Source: Anaerolineae bacterium
GTDB taxonomy: Bacteria > Chloroflexota > Anaerolineae > B4-G1 > SLSP01
Direction: 5' to 3'
Assembly: GCA_018055515.1 (NCBI GenBank)
Contig: JAGPHL010000034.1
Span: 1 to 17,615, forward strand
Length of the DNA: 17,615 bases
Each line of letters starts with the position of its first letter. Position 1 is the first letter of the stretch. The translations under genes and the position numbers were made by a program. Under the pieces are notes generated by a model. The model had not been told where the DNA came from and made no database searches. It saw only the letters and a program-made list of their open reading frames with translations. Below, piece after piece: positions 6,343-16,026 of this stretch.

Positions 6343-7428
6343 ATGCGCACTAACCGAACTGTGATCCTTGTCCTGATGCTGTTACTGTTGGTCGTCGCAG
6401 CTGGCGCCTATTTCTTGATGCGCCCCCGTAATACTCAGACCCCCACAGGCGAGGTGACCGTTACGGAACCGCCTTACCAGGAGACGATTGAAATCGTCGT
6501 GGCCGCGCAGAACATTCCCCGTGGGGAGCGGCTCAGCGTCGAGAATCTGGCAGTAGTCCTGCAACCCTGGCCTAAAGACGCCCTGCCCCTCGAATACTTC
6601 GATTCTCTGGAGCAGGTGAATCAGAAATTCGCGCGCATGGACATCCCGCGCGGTATGCCGATCACCCCAGGGATGTTGGGACAACCCGGCGGCATGCTCT
6701 CGGTGGAGGGCTCGGCCGCCGCGTTATTCGAAAGCGGGCGTGTGGCGTATACCATCCCTATGGATGCCCAGGGCGCGGTTGCTTGGGCGCCCATGCCCGG
6801 CGATCGGGTACACGTCCTCGCAACGATCCAACTCATCAACATAGATCCCGACTTCCAGAGCCCGCTGCCCAACAAATTCCTCTCGCTGCCCGCCACAACA
6901 GAGGAACAGCAGCTGAGCGGCGATTATGGACGCTTTGAGACGCTTCCCAATGGGCAGGATGCGCTCGTCTACCAATCCGGTTCCGCTATTCCCAATCTGG
7001 TCGTGCAAATGACCGTGCAAAACGCCATCGTCTGGCGCATCGGCATCTGGGATGAAACAGCGGCGCCAGTGACCACTGCTTCCGCCCAACAGGATCAATC
7101 AACCAGCTTTCTCGGCACAACGCAGCAGACAGAAGCTACCCCCGTGGCCCCCCCCCTCATGCGAAGCGATATCGAACCGGTAACCCTGCTAGTCTATCCC
7201 CAGGACGCCCTGGTGCTCAAATACCTGTCGGAAATGGGCGCTGACCTGGATCTGGTCCTGTGTTCTGCTGCCGACAGCGGCCCGGTCATCACCGAACCGG
7301 TGTGGCTGCGGTATGTCCTCGACAAATACCAGATTTCCGATCAGCCCTCCGATCTGCCCGTAGCTGCGACGCCCGTGCACCCCCCTTTGACGCTGCCCAC
7401 CGTAGCGCCTACGGCGCCCGCCAACTAA
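6343..7428 (+). CDS. cpaB: Flp pilus assembly protein CpaB/RcpC (SAF domain)
   Basis: This 361-residue protein is a periplasmic or cell-surface scaffold of the Tad/Flp machine. Residues 7-26 form an N-terminal membrane segment. A SAF-type domain follows (about 50-115) with VVAAQNIPRGERLSVENL (52-69) and FARMDIPRGMPITPGML (96-112), and then an RcpC-like segment with AYTIPMD (135-141) and PGDRVHVL (152-159). The middle and C-terminal parts are less conserved, contain polar insertions (about 186-215 and 240-275), and end in a Pro/Thr-rich tail (340-360). In diderm bacteria CpaB/RcpC works with an outer-membrane secretin; none is seen here, in keeping with an envelope lacking a standard outer membrane. 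It is the first gene after the promoter at 6195-6222 and lies 31 bp before tadZ. Confidence 0.85.
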   Translation: MRTNRTVILVLMLLLLVVAAGAYFLMRPRNTQTPTGEVTVTEPPYQETIEIVVAAQNIPRGERLSVENLAVVLQPWPKDALPLEYFDSLEQVNQKFARMDIPRGMPITPGMLGQPGGMLSVEGSAAALFESGRVAYTIPMDAQGAVAWAPMPGDRVHVLATIQLINIDPDFQSPLPNKFLSLPATTEEQQLSGDYGRFETLPNGQDALVYQSGSAIPNLVVQMTVQNAIVWRIGIWDETAAPVTTASAQQDQSTSFLGTTQQTEATPVAPPLMRSDIEPVTLLVYPQDALVLKYLSEMGADLDLVLCSAADSGPVITEPVWLRYVLDKYQISDQPSDLPVAATPVHPPLTLPTVAPTAPAN

Positions 7429-7459
7429 TTCAGCCATGATGAGGGAGGTTTGAGAACCG

Positions 7460-8755
7460 GTGGCCGGTGAAAAGATTCGGGTCATGATCGTGGATGATGT
7501 CGCGGAAACGCGCGAGCAGTTGCGCAAGCTGCTCTCGTTCGACGCCGACATTCAAGTCGTCGCCATGGCGGGCAGCGGCGAAGAAGCCGTCAGCACTGCC
7601 ACAAACGTGCAGCCCGATGTGGTGCTGATGGACATCAACCTGCCGGGGATGGACGGGATCACCGCCACCAGCAAATTGCTGGAGGTCGCCCCAGCTGCCC
7701 AGGTCGTGATGCTCTCCGTACAAGGCGAGTCAGACTATATGCGCCGGGCGATGATGGCCGGGGCGCGGGACTACCTGACCAAACCGCCCAGCGCCGATGA
7801 GCTCACCGACGCGATTCACCGCATGGCCAAACTGCGCCCCACACGTCCGGTCGAGGGCCTCGCCTCCGCCACCGGCTTCACCGCCGGCGGCCTGAGCCTG
7901 CCCGGCGGGGCCGCGCGACGGGGCAAAATCATCACCGTGTTCAGCCCCAAGGGCGGAACAGGATGCACCACCACGGCGGTCAACCTGGCAATTGCGCTGC
8001 AGAGCTCGGCGGGACCGGAGGTCAAAGTCGCCCTGGTAGATTTGAGCCTGCAATTTGGCGACGCCGCCATCTTCATGAAGCTGCAGCCCACACGCACCCT
8101 CGCCGACCTGGCCTCGCGCGCGACAGAACTGGATTCGGAATTGCTGGCGACCGTCATGGTCCCCCACCCTTCGGGGATCAAAGTACTCGCCGCGCCGCCG
8201 ACGCCTGAAGATGCAGAGAGCCTCCTGACCGCAGAAGCGGTAGATGAGGCCGGCGGCAATCGGCTGATCAAAGCCATCCTCAAATTCATGCGTCAGGAAT
8301 TCGATTATCTGATCATTGACACCTCCCACGCGGTAGACTCCGTGCTCCTGGCGTTGCTCGACCTGAGCGACATGCTGTTGGTGGTGCTACGGCCGGTCAT
8401 TCCCGAAATCCGCGGCACACGGATGTTCATTGATCTGTTGCAAAAGATGCACTACGACATGCGCAATGTGGGCTTGATCATCAATAGCGTGGACAACAAG
8501 CGGATGGGGATTCAACCCGAAGCCATCGAGCGCAACATGATGCCGGCGCTGGCGCGCCTCCCACTGGACGAACGCATCGCCTTGACTGCCGCCAACTACG
8601 GCGTGCCCTTCGTGATCAAGGAGCCACGTTCGCCTCTTGGCCAGGCCGTGATCAAACTGGCACAAGAAATTGACAAGCGTTTCACCGAGGAAGCCACGGA
8701 AGCAGCGCAGCCGGTCGAGGCTCAACGCCGCGCTGGCCTGGGACGCCTGCTGTAG
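7460..8755 (+). CDS. tadZ: TadZ/CpaE: receiver domain fused to a MinD/ParA-like ATPase
   Basis: This 431-residue protein localises the Tad machine in the cell. Residues 6-122 form a receiver domain with D12/D13, phosphoacceptor D58 in LMDIN, S86 and K108, all present, whereas many CpaE receivers are degenerate. Residues 155-410 form a MinD/ParA-like domain. Its Walker A reads SPKGGTGCTTTAVNLA (162-177): the signature K164 is kept but the P-loop lysine position is C169. Loss of this lysine is known for TadZ/CpaE proteins (often Thr) and suggests weak or no ATP hydrolysis. DLSLQFGD (194-201) and IIDTSH (285-290) correspond to the switch and Walker B-like strands. The start is GTG 7460 with GGGAGG 11 nt upstream, a rather long spacer. 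tadA follows after 36 bp. Confidence 0.9.
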   Translation: MAGEKIRVMIVDDVAETREQLRKLLSFDADIQVVAMAGSGEEAVSTATNVQPDVVLMDINLPGMDGITATSKLLEVAPAAQVVMLSVQGESDYMRRAMMAGARDYLTKPPSADELTDAIHRMAKLRPTRPVEGLASATGFTAGGLSLPGGAARRGKIITVFSPKGGTGCTTTAVNLAIALQSSAGPEVKVALVDLSLQFGDAAIFMKLQPTRTLADLASRATELDSELLATVMVPHPSGIKVLAAPPTPEDAESLLTAEAVDEAGGNRLIKAILKFMRQEFDYLIIDTSHAVDSVLLALLDLSDMLLVVLRPVIPEIRGTRMFIDLLQKMHYDMRNVGLIINSVDNKRMGIQPEAIERNMMPALARLPLDERIALTAANYGVPFVIKEPRSPLGQAVIKLAQEIDKRFTEEATEAAQPVEAQRRAGLGRLL

Positions 8756-8791
8756 GTGGACTTGTAGCTCTGCTAGCTGAGGAGGAGTAAC

Positions 8792-10195
8792 GTGTCGCTG
8801 TTACGCCGTATTGAGAAGAAAGAACCTGCTGCGGGATCCACCCCTTCTGGCCCGGCAGCGCCGGGTGGAACGGCCTCCGAGCAAGTGGCAACTGCACAAC
8901 GTCGGCCGGCATCTCCCCCACGGGACGCTTACATAGATCTCAAGAGTCGCGTGCAAAACCGGTTGGTGGCGGAGCTGGATCCCAGCATGGACATCTCGCG
9001 CACCGATGAAGTGCGTCGCACGATCCGCCAGATGTACGAAACTATCCTTGAAGAGGAAAGCATCGTCCTCAGCCGGACCGAGCGCGAACGGCTGTTTGAA
9101 CAGATCGTGGCAGAAATCCTCGGCCTGGGGCCCTTGGAGCCGCTGTTAGCGGACGATTCCGTCACCGAAATCATGGTCAACGGTGCCAAAAACGTCTACG
9201 TGGAACGTAGCGGCAAGCTCGAACGCACTTCGGTCACCTTCGAGTCCAACGAGCACCTGATGCGCATCATCGAGCGGATTGTGGCGCCCCTCGGACGGCG
9301 CATTGATGAGAGCAGCCCGCAGGTAGATGCGCGCTTGAAGGACGGCTCCCGCGTCAACGCCGTCATCCCGCCGATCTCCCTGGTCGGGCCGGTGTTGACC
9401 ATCCGCAAGTTCTTCAGAGTGCCTTTGCAGGTAGCGGACCTGATACGCCTGGGGACGGCGACGGAAGAGGTGATGGAGTTTCTACGGGCGTCCGTGGTTG
9501 CGGCGCTCAACATCATCGTTTCGGGCGGTACCGGCACGGGCAAAACCACCTTCCTGAACGTGCTTTCCAGTTACATTCCGGCTGATGAACGCATCATCAC
9601 CATCGAAAACGCCGCCGAGCTGCAATTACGGCAGGATCATGTGGTCACGCTGGAATCCCGCCCCCCTAATATCGAAGGCAAGGGCGAAATCACCATCCGC
9701 GACCTGGTCATCAATGCGCTGCGGATGCGCCCCGATCGCATTGTCGTGGGGGAGTGCCGCGGCGGCGAAGCCCTGGACATGCTACAAGCCATGAACACCG
9801 GTCATGAGGGGAGCATGACTACGCTCCACGCCAACAGCACGCGGGAAGGGCTCTCGCGCCTGGAGACGATGGTGCTCATGGCCGGCATGGAATTGCCACA
9901 TCGCGCTATCCGCGAACAGATCGCTGCCGCGATTGATCTGATCATCCACCTGGAACGGCTGCGTGATGGCTCGCGACGGGTCGTCGCCATCACCGAAGTC
10001 CAAGGCATGGAGGGGGATGTCATCACCACGGCAGATATCTTCAAATTCGAGCAGGTCGGCTTCGAGAATGGCAAAGTCATCGGGCGCCTACGCCCTACGG
10101 GAATCCGTCCCAAGTTCATTGACCGCATCGAACAGGCCGGGATTCACTTACCGGCATCGGTTTTTGGTGTTGGAGAACGGTTACGCAATTACTGA
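8792..10195 (+). CDS. tadA: TadA/CpaF secretion ATPase
   Basis: This 467-residue hexameric ATPase of the type II/IV secretion superfamily powers pilin polymerisation at the inner face of the membrane. The first 45 residues are a disordered Pro/Ala-rich stretch. An N-terminal domain (about 70-200) precedes the catalytic domain with Walker A GGTGTGKTT (245-253), the Asp-box region ITIENAAELQLRQ (269-281, keeping the catalytic E272), Walker B RIVVGECRGGEALD (316-329) and the His box GHEGSMTTLHANS (337-349). NIEGKGEITIRDL (293-305) is a CpaF hallmark. All catalytic elements are present and the length is usual. The start is GTG 8792 with AGGAGG 6 nt upstream. tadB follows after 30 bp. Confidence 0.95.
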   Translation: MSLLRRIEKKEPAAGSTPSGPAAPGGTASEQVATAQRRPASPPRDAYIDLKSRVQNRLVAELDPSMDISRTDEVRRTIRQMYETILEEESIVLSRTERERLFEQIVAEILGLGPLEPLLADDSVTEIMVNGAKNVYVERSGKLERTSVTFESNEHLMRIIERIVAPLGRRIDESSPQVDARLKDGSRVNAVIPPISLVGPVLTIRKFFRVPLQVADLIRLGTATEEVMEFLRASVVAALNIIVSGGTGTGKTTFLNVLSSYIPADERIITIENAAELQLRQDHVVTLESRPPNIEGKGEITIRDLVINALRMRPDRIVVGECRGGEALDMLQAMNTGHEGSMTTLHANSTREGLSRLETMVLMAGMELPHRAIREQIAAAIDLIIHLERLRDGSRRVVAITEVQGMEGDVITTADIFKFEQVGFENGKVIGRLRPTGIRPKFIDRIEQAGIHLPASVFGVGERLRNY

Positions 10196-10225
10196 CGCAT
10201 CGCAGTTGAAAGAAGGTGTTCGGCG

Positions 10226-11161
10226 ATGACATGGTTTTTTGTGCTCATTGGCATAGCAGAGGCCATGCTGTTAGTGTTCAGCCTCCGCGGCAGGCGGGAA
10301 GGGGAGGATCTGGTAAAAGACCGCGTCGGGAGCAGGCGCGAGAAGAAAGAGAGGGCAGAGAAGAGCGAAGGCCCTTCGAAACTGGGCAAGGCGGTGGATC
10401 GCGCGGTGGCCGGACGCGGCTTCGCCAACACCCTCGCCGATCAGCTAGCGCGCGCCGACCTCAAGCTTACCGTCGGCGAATACCTCATCATTAGCGTCAC
10501 GGTGGGGCTTGGCGCGGCGTTGCTCTTCTACATCCTCAACCGGGCCATCTTGATCCCGGTAGGACTGATCGTGGGATTTCTCGGCCCGCGGATCTATCTC
10601 TCTCAGCGACAAAGCAGCCGTCTCAAGGCTTTTGACGCCCAGCTGGGGGACGCCCTCAACCTGATGGTGAACTCGCTGCGGGCCGGTTATAGCACCCTGC
10701 AGGCCATGGATGTGATCTCCAAAGAAATGCCCGAGCCCATTTCCAAGGAATTCGGGCGCGTGGTGATGGAGTTACAGCTGGGGGTGGATTTCGACACGGC
10801 CATGCAGCATCTCATACGGCGTATGCCCAGCCCCGACCTCGATCTGATGATTACCGCGATGAGCGTGCAACGTGAAGTCGGCGGGAACCTGGCCGAGGTG
10901 TTGGACGCCATCAGCTTCACCATCCGCGAACGGGTGCGCATCAAGGGCGAAATCAAGGTGCTCATCGCGCAAGGGCAGCTCACCGGCTATCTGCTCACCT
11001 TCCTGCCGTTCGGTCTGGCAGCGTTTCTCTACATGTACAATCCGGACTTCATGGGGCCCATGTTCACCGATCCTTGCGGTTGGCTCATGCTCGGCATCTC
11101 AGTCGTGCTGATTGCCGTGGGGTATTTCGTGATCAACAAGATCATCTCGATCGAAGTATAG
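10226..11161 (+). CDS. tadB: TadB, inner-membrane platform protein
   Basis: This 311-residue type II secretion F-domain protein forms, with TadC, the membrane platform above TadA. Membrane segments are seen at about 3-19, 87-104, 107-123, 252-272 and 286-306. A highly charged stretch (21-50) follows the first helix. The cytosolic four-helix T2SSF domain spans about 135-250, with LGDALNLMVNSLRAGYS (140-156) and SVQREVGGNLAEVLD (213-227), typical of TadB. The ATG at 10226 has an AAGG-type site 7 nt upstream. It lies 18 bp before tadC, so the two subunits are almost certainly co-translated. Confidence 0.92.
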   Translation: MTWFFVLIGIAEAMLLVFSLRGRREGEDLVKDRVGSRREKKERAEKSEGPSKLGKAVDRAVAGRGFANTLADQLARADLKLTVGEYLIISVTVGLGAALLFYILNRAILIPVGLIVGFLGPRIYLSQRQSSRLKAFDAQLGDALNLMVNSLRAGYSTLQAMDVISKEMPEPISKEFGRVVMELQLGVDFDTAMQHLIRRMPSPDLDLMITAMSVQREVGGNLAEVLDAISFTIRERVRIKGEIKVLIAQGQLTGYLLTFLPFGLAAFLYMYNPDFMGPMFTDPCGWLMLGISVVLIAVGYFVINKIISIEV

Positions 11162-11179
11162 AGCGAGGGAGCATAGAAC

Positions 11180-12106
11180 ATGGCAGGCATCATTGCCCTG
11201 GTAGTAGTATTCGGCGGCGCGGTGTTGCTCCTGGTGTTACGGGGTCGGGGCAGCACGCAAAGCCTGGACGAACGGATCGAAGAGATGGCCGCCCTGGGAC
11301 AACCCATCTCCCTGGAGAAGCTCGAACTCTCCGAACCCTTTACGGAGCGCGTGATCAAGCCCCTGGTCCAGGGCCTCTCACTGCGCGTGCAGCGCGCGAC
11401 CCCGCAAAAGTTGCTTGAACAAGCTCAGCACCAACTCGAACTGGCCGGCATGTTACAAAAAATCAAGCCGGCGCAGTTTGTCGCCCTTCGACTCTTCACC
11501 ACCGTCGGCGGCGGCATTCTGGGCATCCTGGTGGGAGGGTTAGCCGCGGATTCCGGACTCGGGCAAAGGCTGTTGATCATCGGCGGCGGCATCGTCTTCG
11601 GCTACATCATGCCGCAATACCTGCTCACCTCACAAATCCGCAAGCGCCAGGAGAACGTGCTCAAGGCGCTGCCGGATGCCCTGGATCTGCTGACCATCTG
11701 CGTCGAGGCGGGCCTGGGTTTCGATGCCGCGATGTCCAAGGTCGCGGAAAAGTGGGAGAACGAACTCAGTTACGCCTTCATGCGCGCCGTTCAGGAAATG
11801 CAGTTGGGCAAGCTGCGCCGGGAAGCGTTGCGCGACATGGCCAATAGCCTGGATGTCGGCGATGTGACCTCATTCGTGGCGGCGATTGTCCAGGCCGATC
11901 AATTGGGCGTCAGCATGGCCAAGGTGATGCGCATTCAATCGGAACAGATGCGCATGAAACGTCGGCAACGGGCGGAGGAAAAAGCCCGGCAGGCGCCGGT
12001 AAAAATCATGATTCCGCTGGTTTTTTTCATCTTCCCCACCATTTTGATCGTGCTACTAGGGCCAGCAATATTAAAGATCAAGGACACCGGTCTCTTTGGC
12101 GGGTAA
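11180..12106 (+). CDS. tadC: TadC, inner-membrane platform protein
   Basis: This 308-residue paralogue and partner of TadB has membrane segments at about 4-20, 101-121, 128-147 and 275-297. Its T2SSF domain (about 160-290) contains LPDALDLLTICVEAGLGFDA (164-183), the TadC signature, and VQADQLGVSMAKVMRIQSEQ (237-256). A basic stretch (259-275) precedes the last membrane helix. The ATG at 11180 has GAGGGAG 8 nt upstream. Its stop codon lies inside the proposed start region of comF, an overlap of 11 bp. It is the last Tad gene of the cluster: no TadE/F/G pseudopilin genes follow. Confidence 0.92.
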   Translation: MAGIIALVVVFGGAVLLLVLRGRGSTQSLDERIEEMAALGQPISLEKLELSEPFTERVIKPLVQGLSLRVQRATPQKLLEQAQHQLELAGMLQKIKPAQFVALRLFTTVGGGILGILVGGLAADSGLGQRLLIIGGGIVFGYIMPQYLLTSQIRKRQENVLKALPDALDLLTICVEAGLGFDAAMSKVAEKWENELSYAFMRAVQEMQLGKLRREALRDMANSLDVGDVTSFVAAIVQADQLGVSMAKVMRIQSEQMRMKRRQRAEEKARQAPVKIMIPLVFFIFPTILIVLLGPAILKIKDTGLFGG

Positions 12107-12887
12107 CAACTCCGAGGTTTCCCAAAGCTCCGCCCTGCGCCTTGCCGCTAGCGGAACCAGCGGCAAGGAACGATGGCTGAATGCGTTCTTTCAGAGCCTG
12201 GGACAGTCGTATCGGTGGCTGTTGGATCTCGTCACGCCGCCGTTGTGTGTGGGATGTCGGGCGGTGGGGGTATGGCTGTGCTCAACCTGCGCGGCTAAAA
12301 TTCCCCTGTATGGGGACGCCCAATGTCCCCGCTGTGGACGCCCGTGGACCCAGGACGGCCCCTGTACAGTCTGTCGGGAACATCCCTTGCAGGTGAATCC
12401 TGTGCGTTCGGCTTTTCTCTTTGAAGAACCCATCCGCAGCGCCATCCATGCTTTGAAGTACCGCGGCGGCGTGCAAGTCATCGAAGCGCTAGCGGAGCCG
12501 TTAGCGCTGGCCTGGCGCACGTGGGACCTGCACAGTGATTTGCTGGTGCCGGTGCCGCTGCACGCACGGCGGGAAGCTCGCCGGGGCTACAATCAGGCGC
12601 AGGTGCTGGCGCACGCGCTCGGAGCGCAGCTCGGATTGCCTACCGCCTCACGGGCGCTGCAGCGCGTCCGTGAAACCGCCTCACAAACGCGGCTAGACCG
12701 TGAAGCCCGCCATCGCAACGTCGCAGATGCCTTCGCCGTTTTCCCCGGATTGGAGCTGACAGGAATGACCATCACGTTAGTGGATGACGTGGCAACGACC
12801 GGCGCCACGTTGAATGCCTGTGCCACCGTCTTGTTGGAAGCCGGAGCGGCGGCGGTCAACGCCTTCACTCTGGCGCGCGCCCCATAG
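12096..12887 (+). CDS. comF: ComF family phosphoribosyltransferase-like protein
   Basis: ComF proteins combine N-terminal zinc-binding cysteine pairs with a type I phosphoribosyltransferase fold, and in naturally competent bacteria they are needed for DNA uptake at the cytosolic side. Here four CxxC pairs are seen (51/54, 62/65, 77/80 and 90/93), then YRGG (122-125), the classical VPVPLHARREARRGYNQA (151-168) and the PRPP loop LVDDVATTGATL (228-239). The frame opens with TTG 12096, which overlaps tadC and has AAGGA 11 nt upstream. This start gives about 50 residues before the first cysteine, more than usual, but there is no ATG or GTG in frame before the cysteines. The true start is therefore uncertain and could be a CTG or TTG near 12177-12222. 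hpf follows after 33 bp. Confidence 0.85.
   Translation: MAGNNSEVSQSSALRLAASGTSGKERWLNAFFQSLGQSYRWLLDLVTPPLCVGCRAVGVWLCSTCAAKIPLYGDAQCPRCGRPWTQDGPCTVCREHPLQVNPVRSAFLFEEPIRSAIHALKYRGGVQVIEALAEPLALAWRTWDLHSDLLVPVPLHARREARRGYNQAQVLAHALGAQLGLPTASRALQRVRETASQTRLDREARHRNVADAFAVFPGLELTGMTITLVDDVATTGATLNACATVLLEAGAAAVNAFTLARAP
12140..12168 (+). repeat. Strong hairpin at the tadC-comF junction
   Basis: CCTTGCCGCT (12140-12149) pairs perfectly with AGCGGCAAGG (12159-12168) around a 9-nt loop. It starts 33 nt after the tadC stop and lies in the weakly conserved 5' end of comF. No U-run follows, so it is not a standard terminator. It could slow polymerase, stabilise the upstream tad mRNA 3' end or limit comF translation. 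Confidence 0.55.
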
Positions 12888-12920
12888 CTGGACTATACCA
12901 ATTTCTCAGGAGGGCATACA

Positions 12921-13481
12921 ATGAACGTGCAGATCTACAATCGGAATCTGGAATTGACCGAACGTCTGAGTGAATATGTGGAAAGTAAAGTAGAGAGGCT
13001 CAGCCGTTACCTTGCAGATATTGAGGACGTGCGGGTGGATCTCAGCGCCACCAACGCGCGGGATGCGTCGCGGCGCATGGTGGCGCAAATCACCATCCGC
13101 GTCCCCCGTTCCGTGCTGCGAGCAGAAGAACGCGCTGGAGATGTGTTTTCAGCGTTCGACGCCGTCATGGACAAGATGGAACGGCAGATTCGGCGTTATA
13201 AAGAGCGCAAGGCCGATCATCGGGGCGAAGCCGTGATGCCGGATGATGTGGAACAGGCCGCCGCCATGGAAACTGCCGCCGAGGAAGTCGAGGCTCAAAG
13301 CGGGAAGATCGTGCGGGTCAAGCGCTTTGAGGTGAGCACCATCCCGCCGGAAGAAGCCGTCGAGCAGATGGAGCTGTTGGGGCATTTCTTTTACATCTTC
13401 ACGGACGCGGCCGATGGCCACCTGAGCGTGGTCTACAAACGAGAGGACGGGGATTACGGCCTGATCAAACCCATTTACTAA
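12921..13481 (+). CDS. hpf: Ribosome hibernation promoting factor, long form (HPF/RaiA)
   Basis: This 186-residue protein binds the 30S decoding centre in slow-growing or stressed cells and joins two ribosomes into inactive 100S dimers. Residues 1-100 are the S30AE/RaiA beta-alpha domain with NVQIYNRNLELTERLSEYV (2-20) and a basic helix (about 84-100). An acidic, Ala-rich linker (100-128) leads to the C-terminal dimerisation domain (131-186) with VRVKRFEVS, EQMELLGHFFYIF and a final YKREDGDYGLIKP. Both domains make this the long form typical of bacteria other than enterics. The ATG at 12921 has AGGAGG 7 nt upstream, the best ribosome site in the run. It lies 33 bp after comF and ends 24 bp before the terminator hairpin, so it may be read from the tad promoter, from a closer promoter I could not define, or both. 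Confidence 0.95.
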   Translation: MNVQIYNRNLELTERLSEYVESKVERLSRYLADIEDVRVDLSATNARDASRRMVAQITIRVPRSVLRAEERAGDVFSAFDAVMDKMERQIRRYKERKADHRGEAVMPDDVEQAAAMETAAEEVEAQSGKIVRVKRFEVSTIPPEEAVEQMELLGHFFYIFTDAADGHLSVVYKREDGDYGLIKPIY

Positions 13482-13500
13482 CCTGCCCTGCAAACTGGTA

Positions 13501-13546
13501 AGAAAATCGCGCGGTGCACATTTGGGTGCACCGCGCGATCTTTGTG
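13501..13546. terminator. Bidirectional terminator between hpf and lon
   Basis: ATCGCGCGGTGCAC (13506-13519) pairs with GTGCACCGCGCGAT (13526-13539), a perfect 14-bp stem with a 6-nt loop. On the plus strand CTTTGTGT follows; on the minus strand the stem is followed by TTTTCTT. The U-tract is better for the lon direction. It sits between the hpf stop and the convergent lon stop at 13558. Confidence 0.85.
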
Positions 13547-13557
13547 TCAGACGCCGT

Positions 13558-16011
<2,454 letters not shown>

Positions 16012-16026
16012 AATTGTCTCAACACC

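Noticed and set aside
9608..9613. Asp-box residue change in TadA (N273 in IENAAEL, where IED is common)
   Set aside because: The catalytic E272 is kept, and an Asn here is, to my knowledge, found in other CpaF-type ATPases, so it is not evidence of inactivity.
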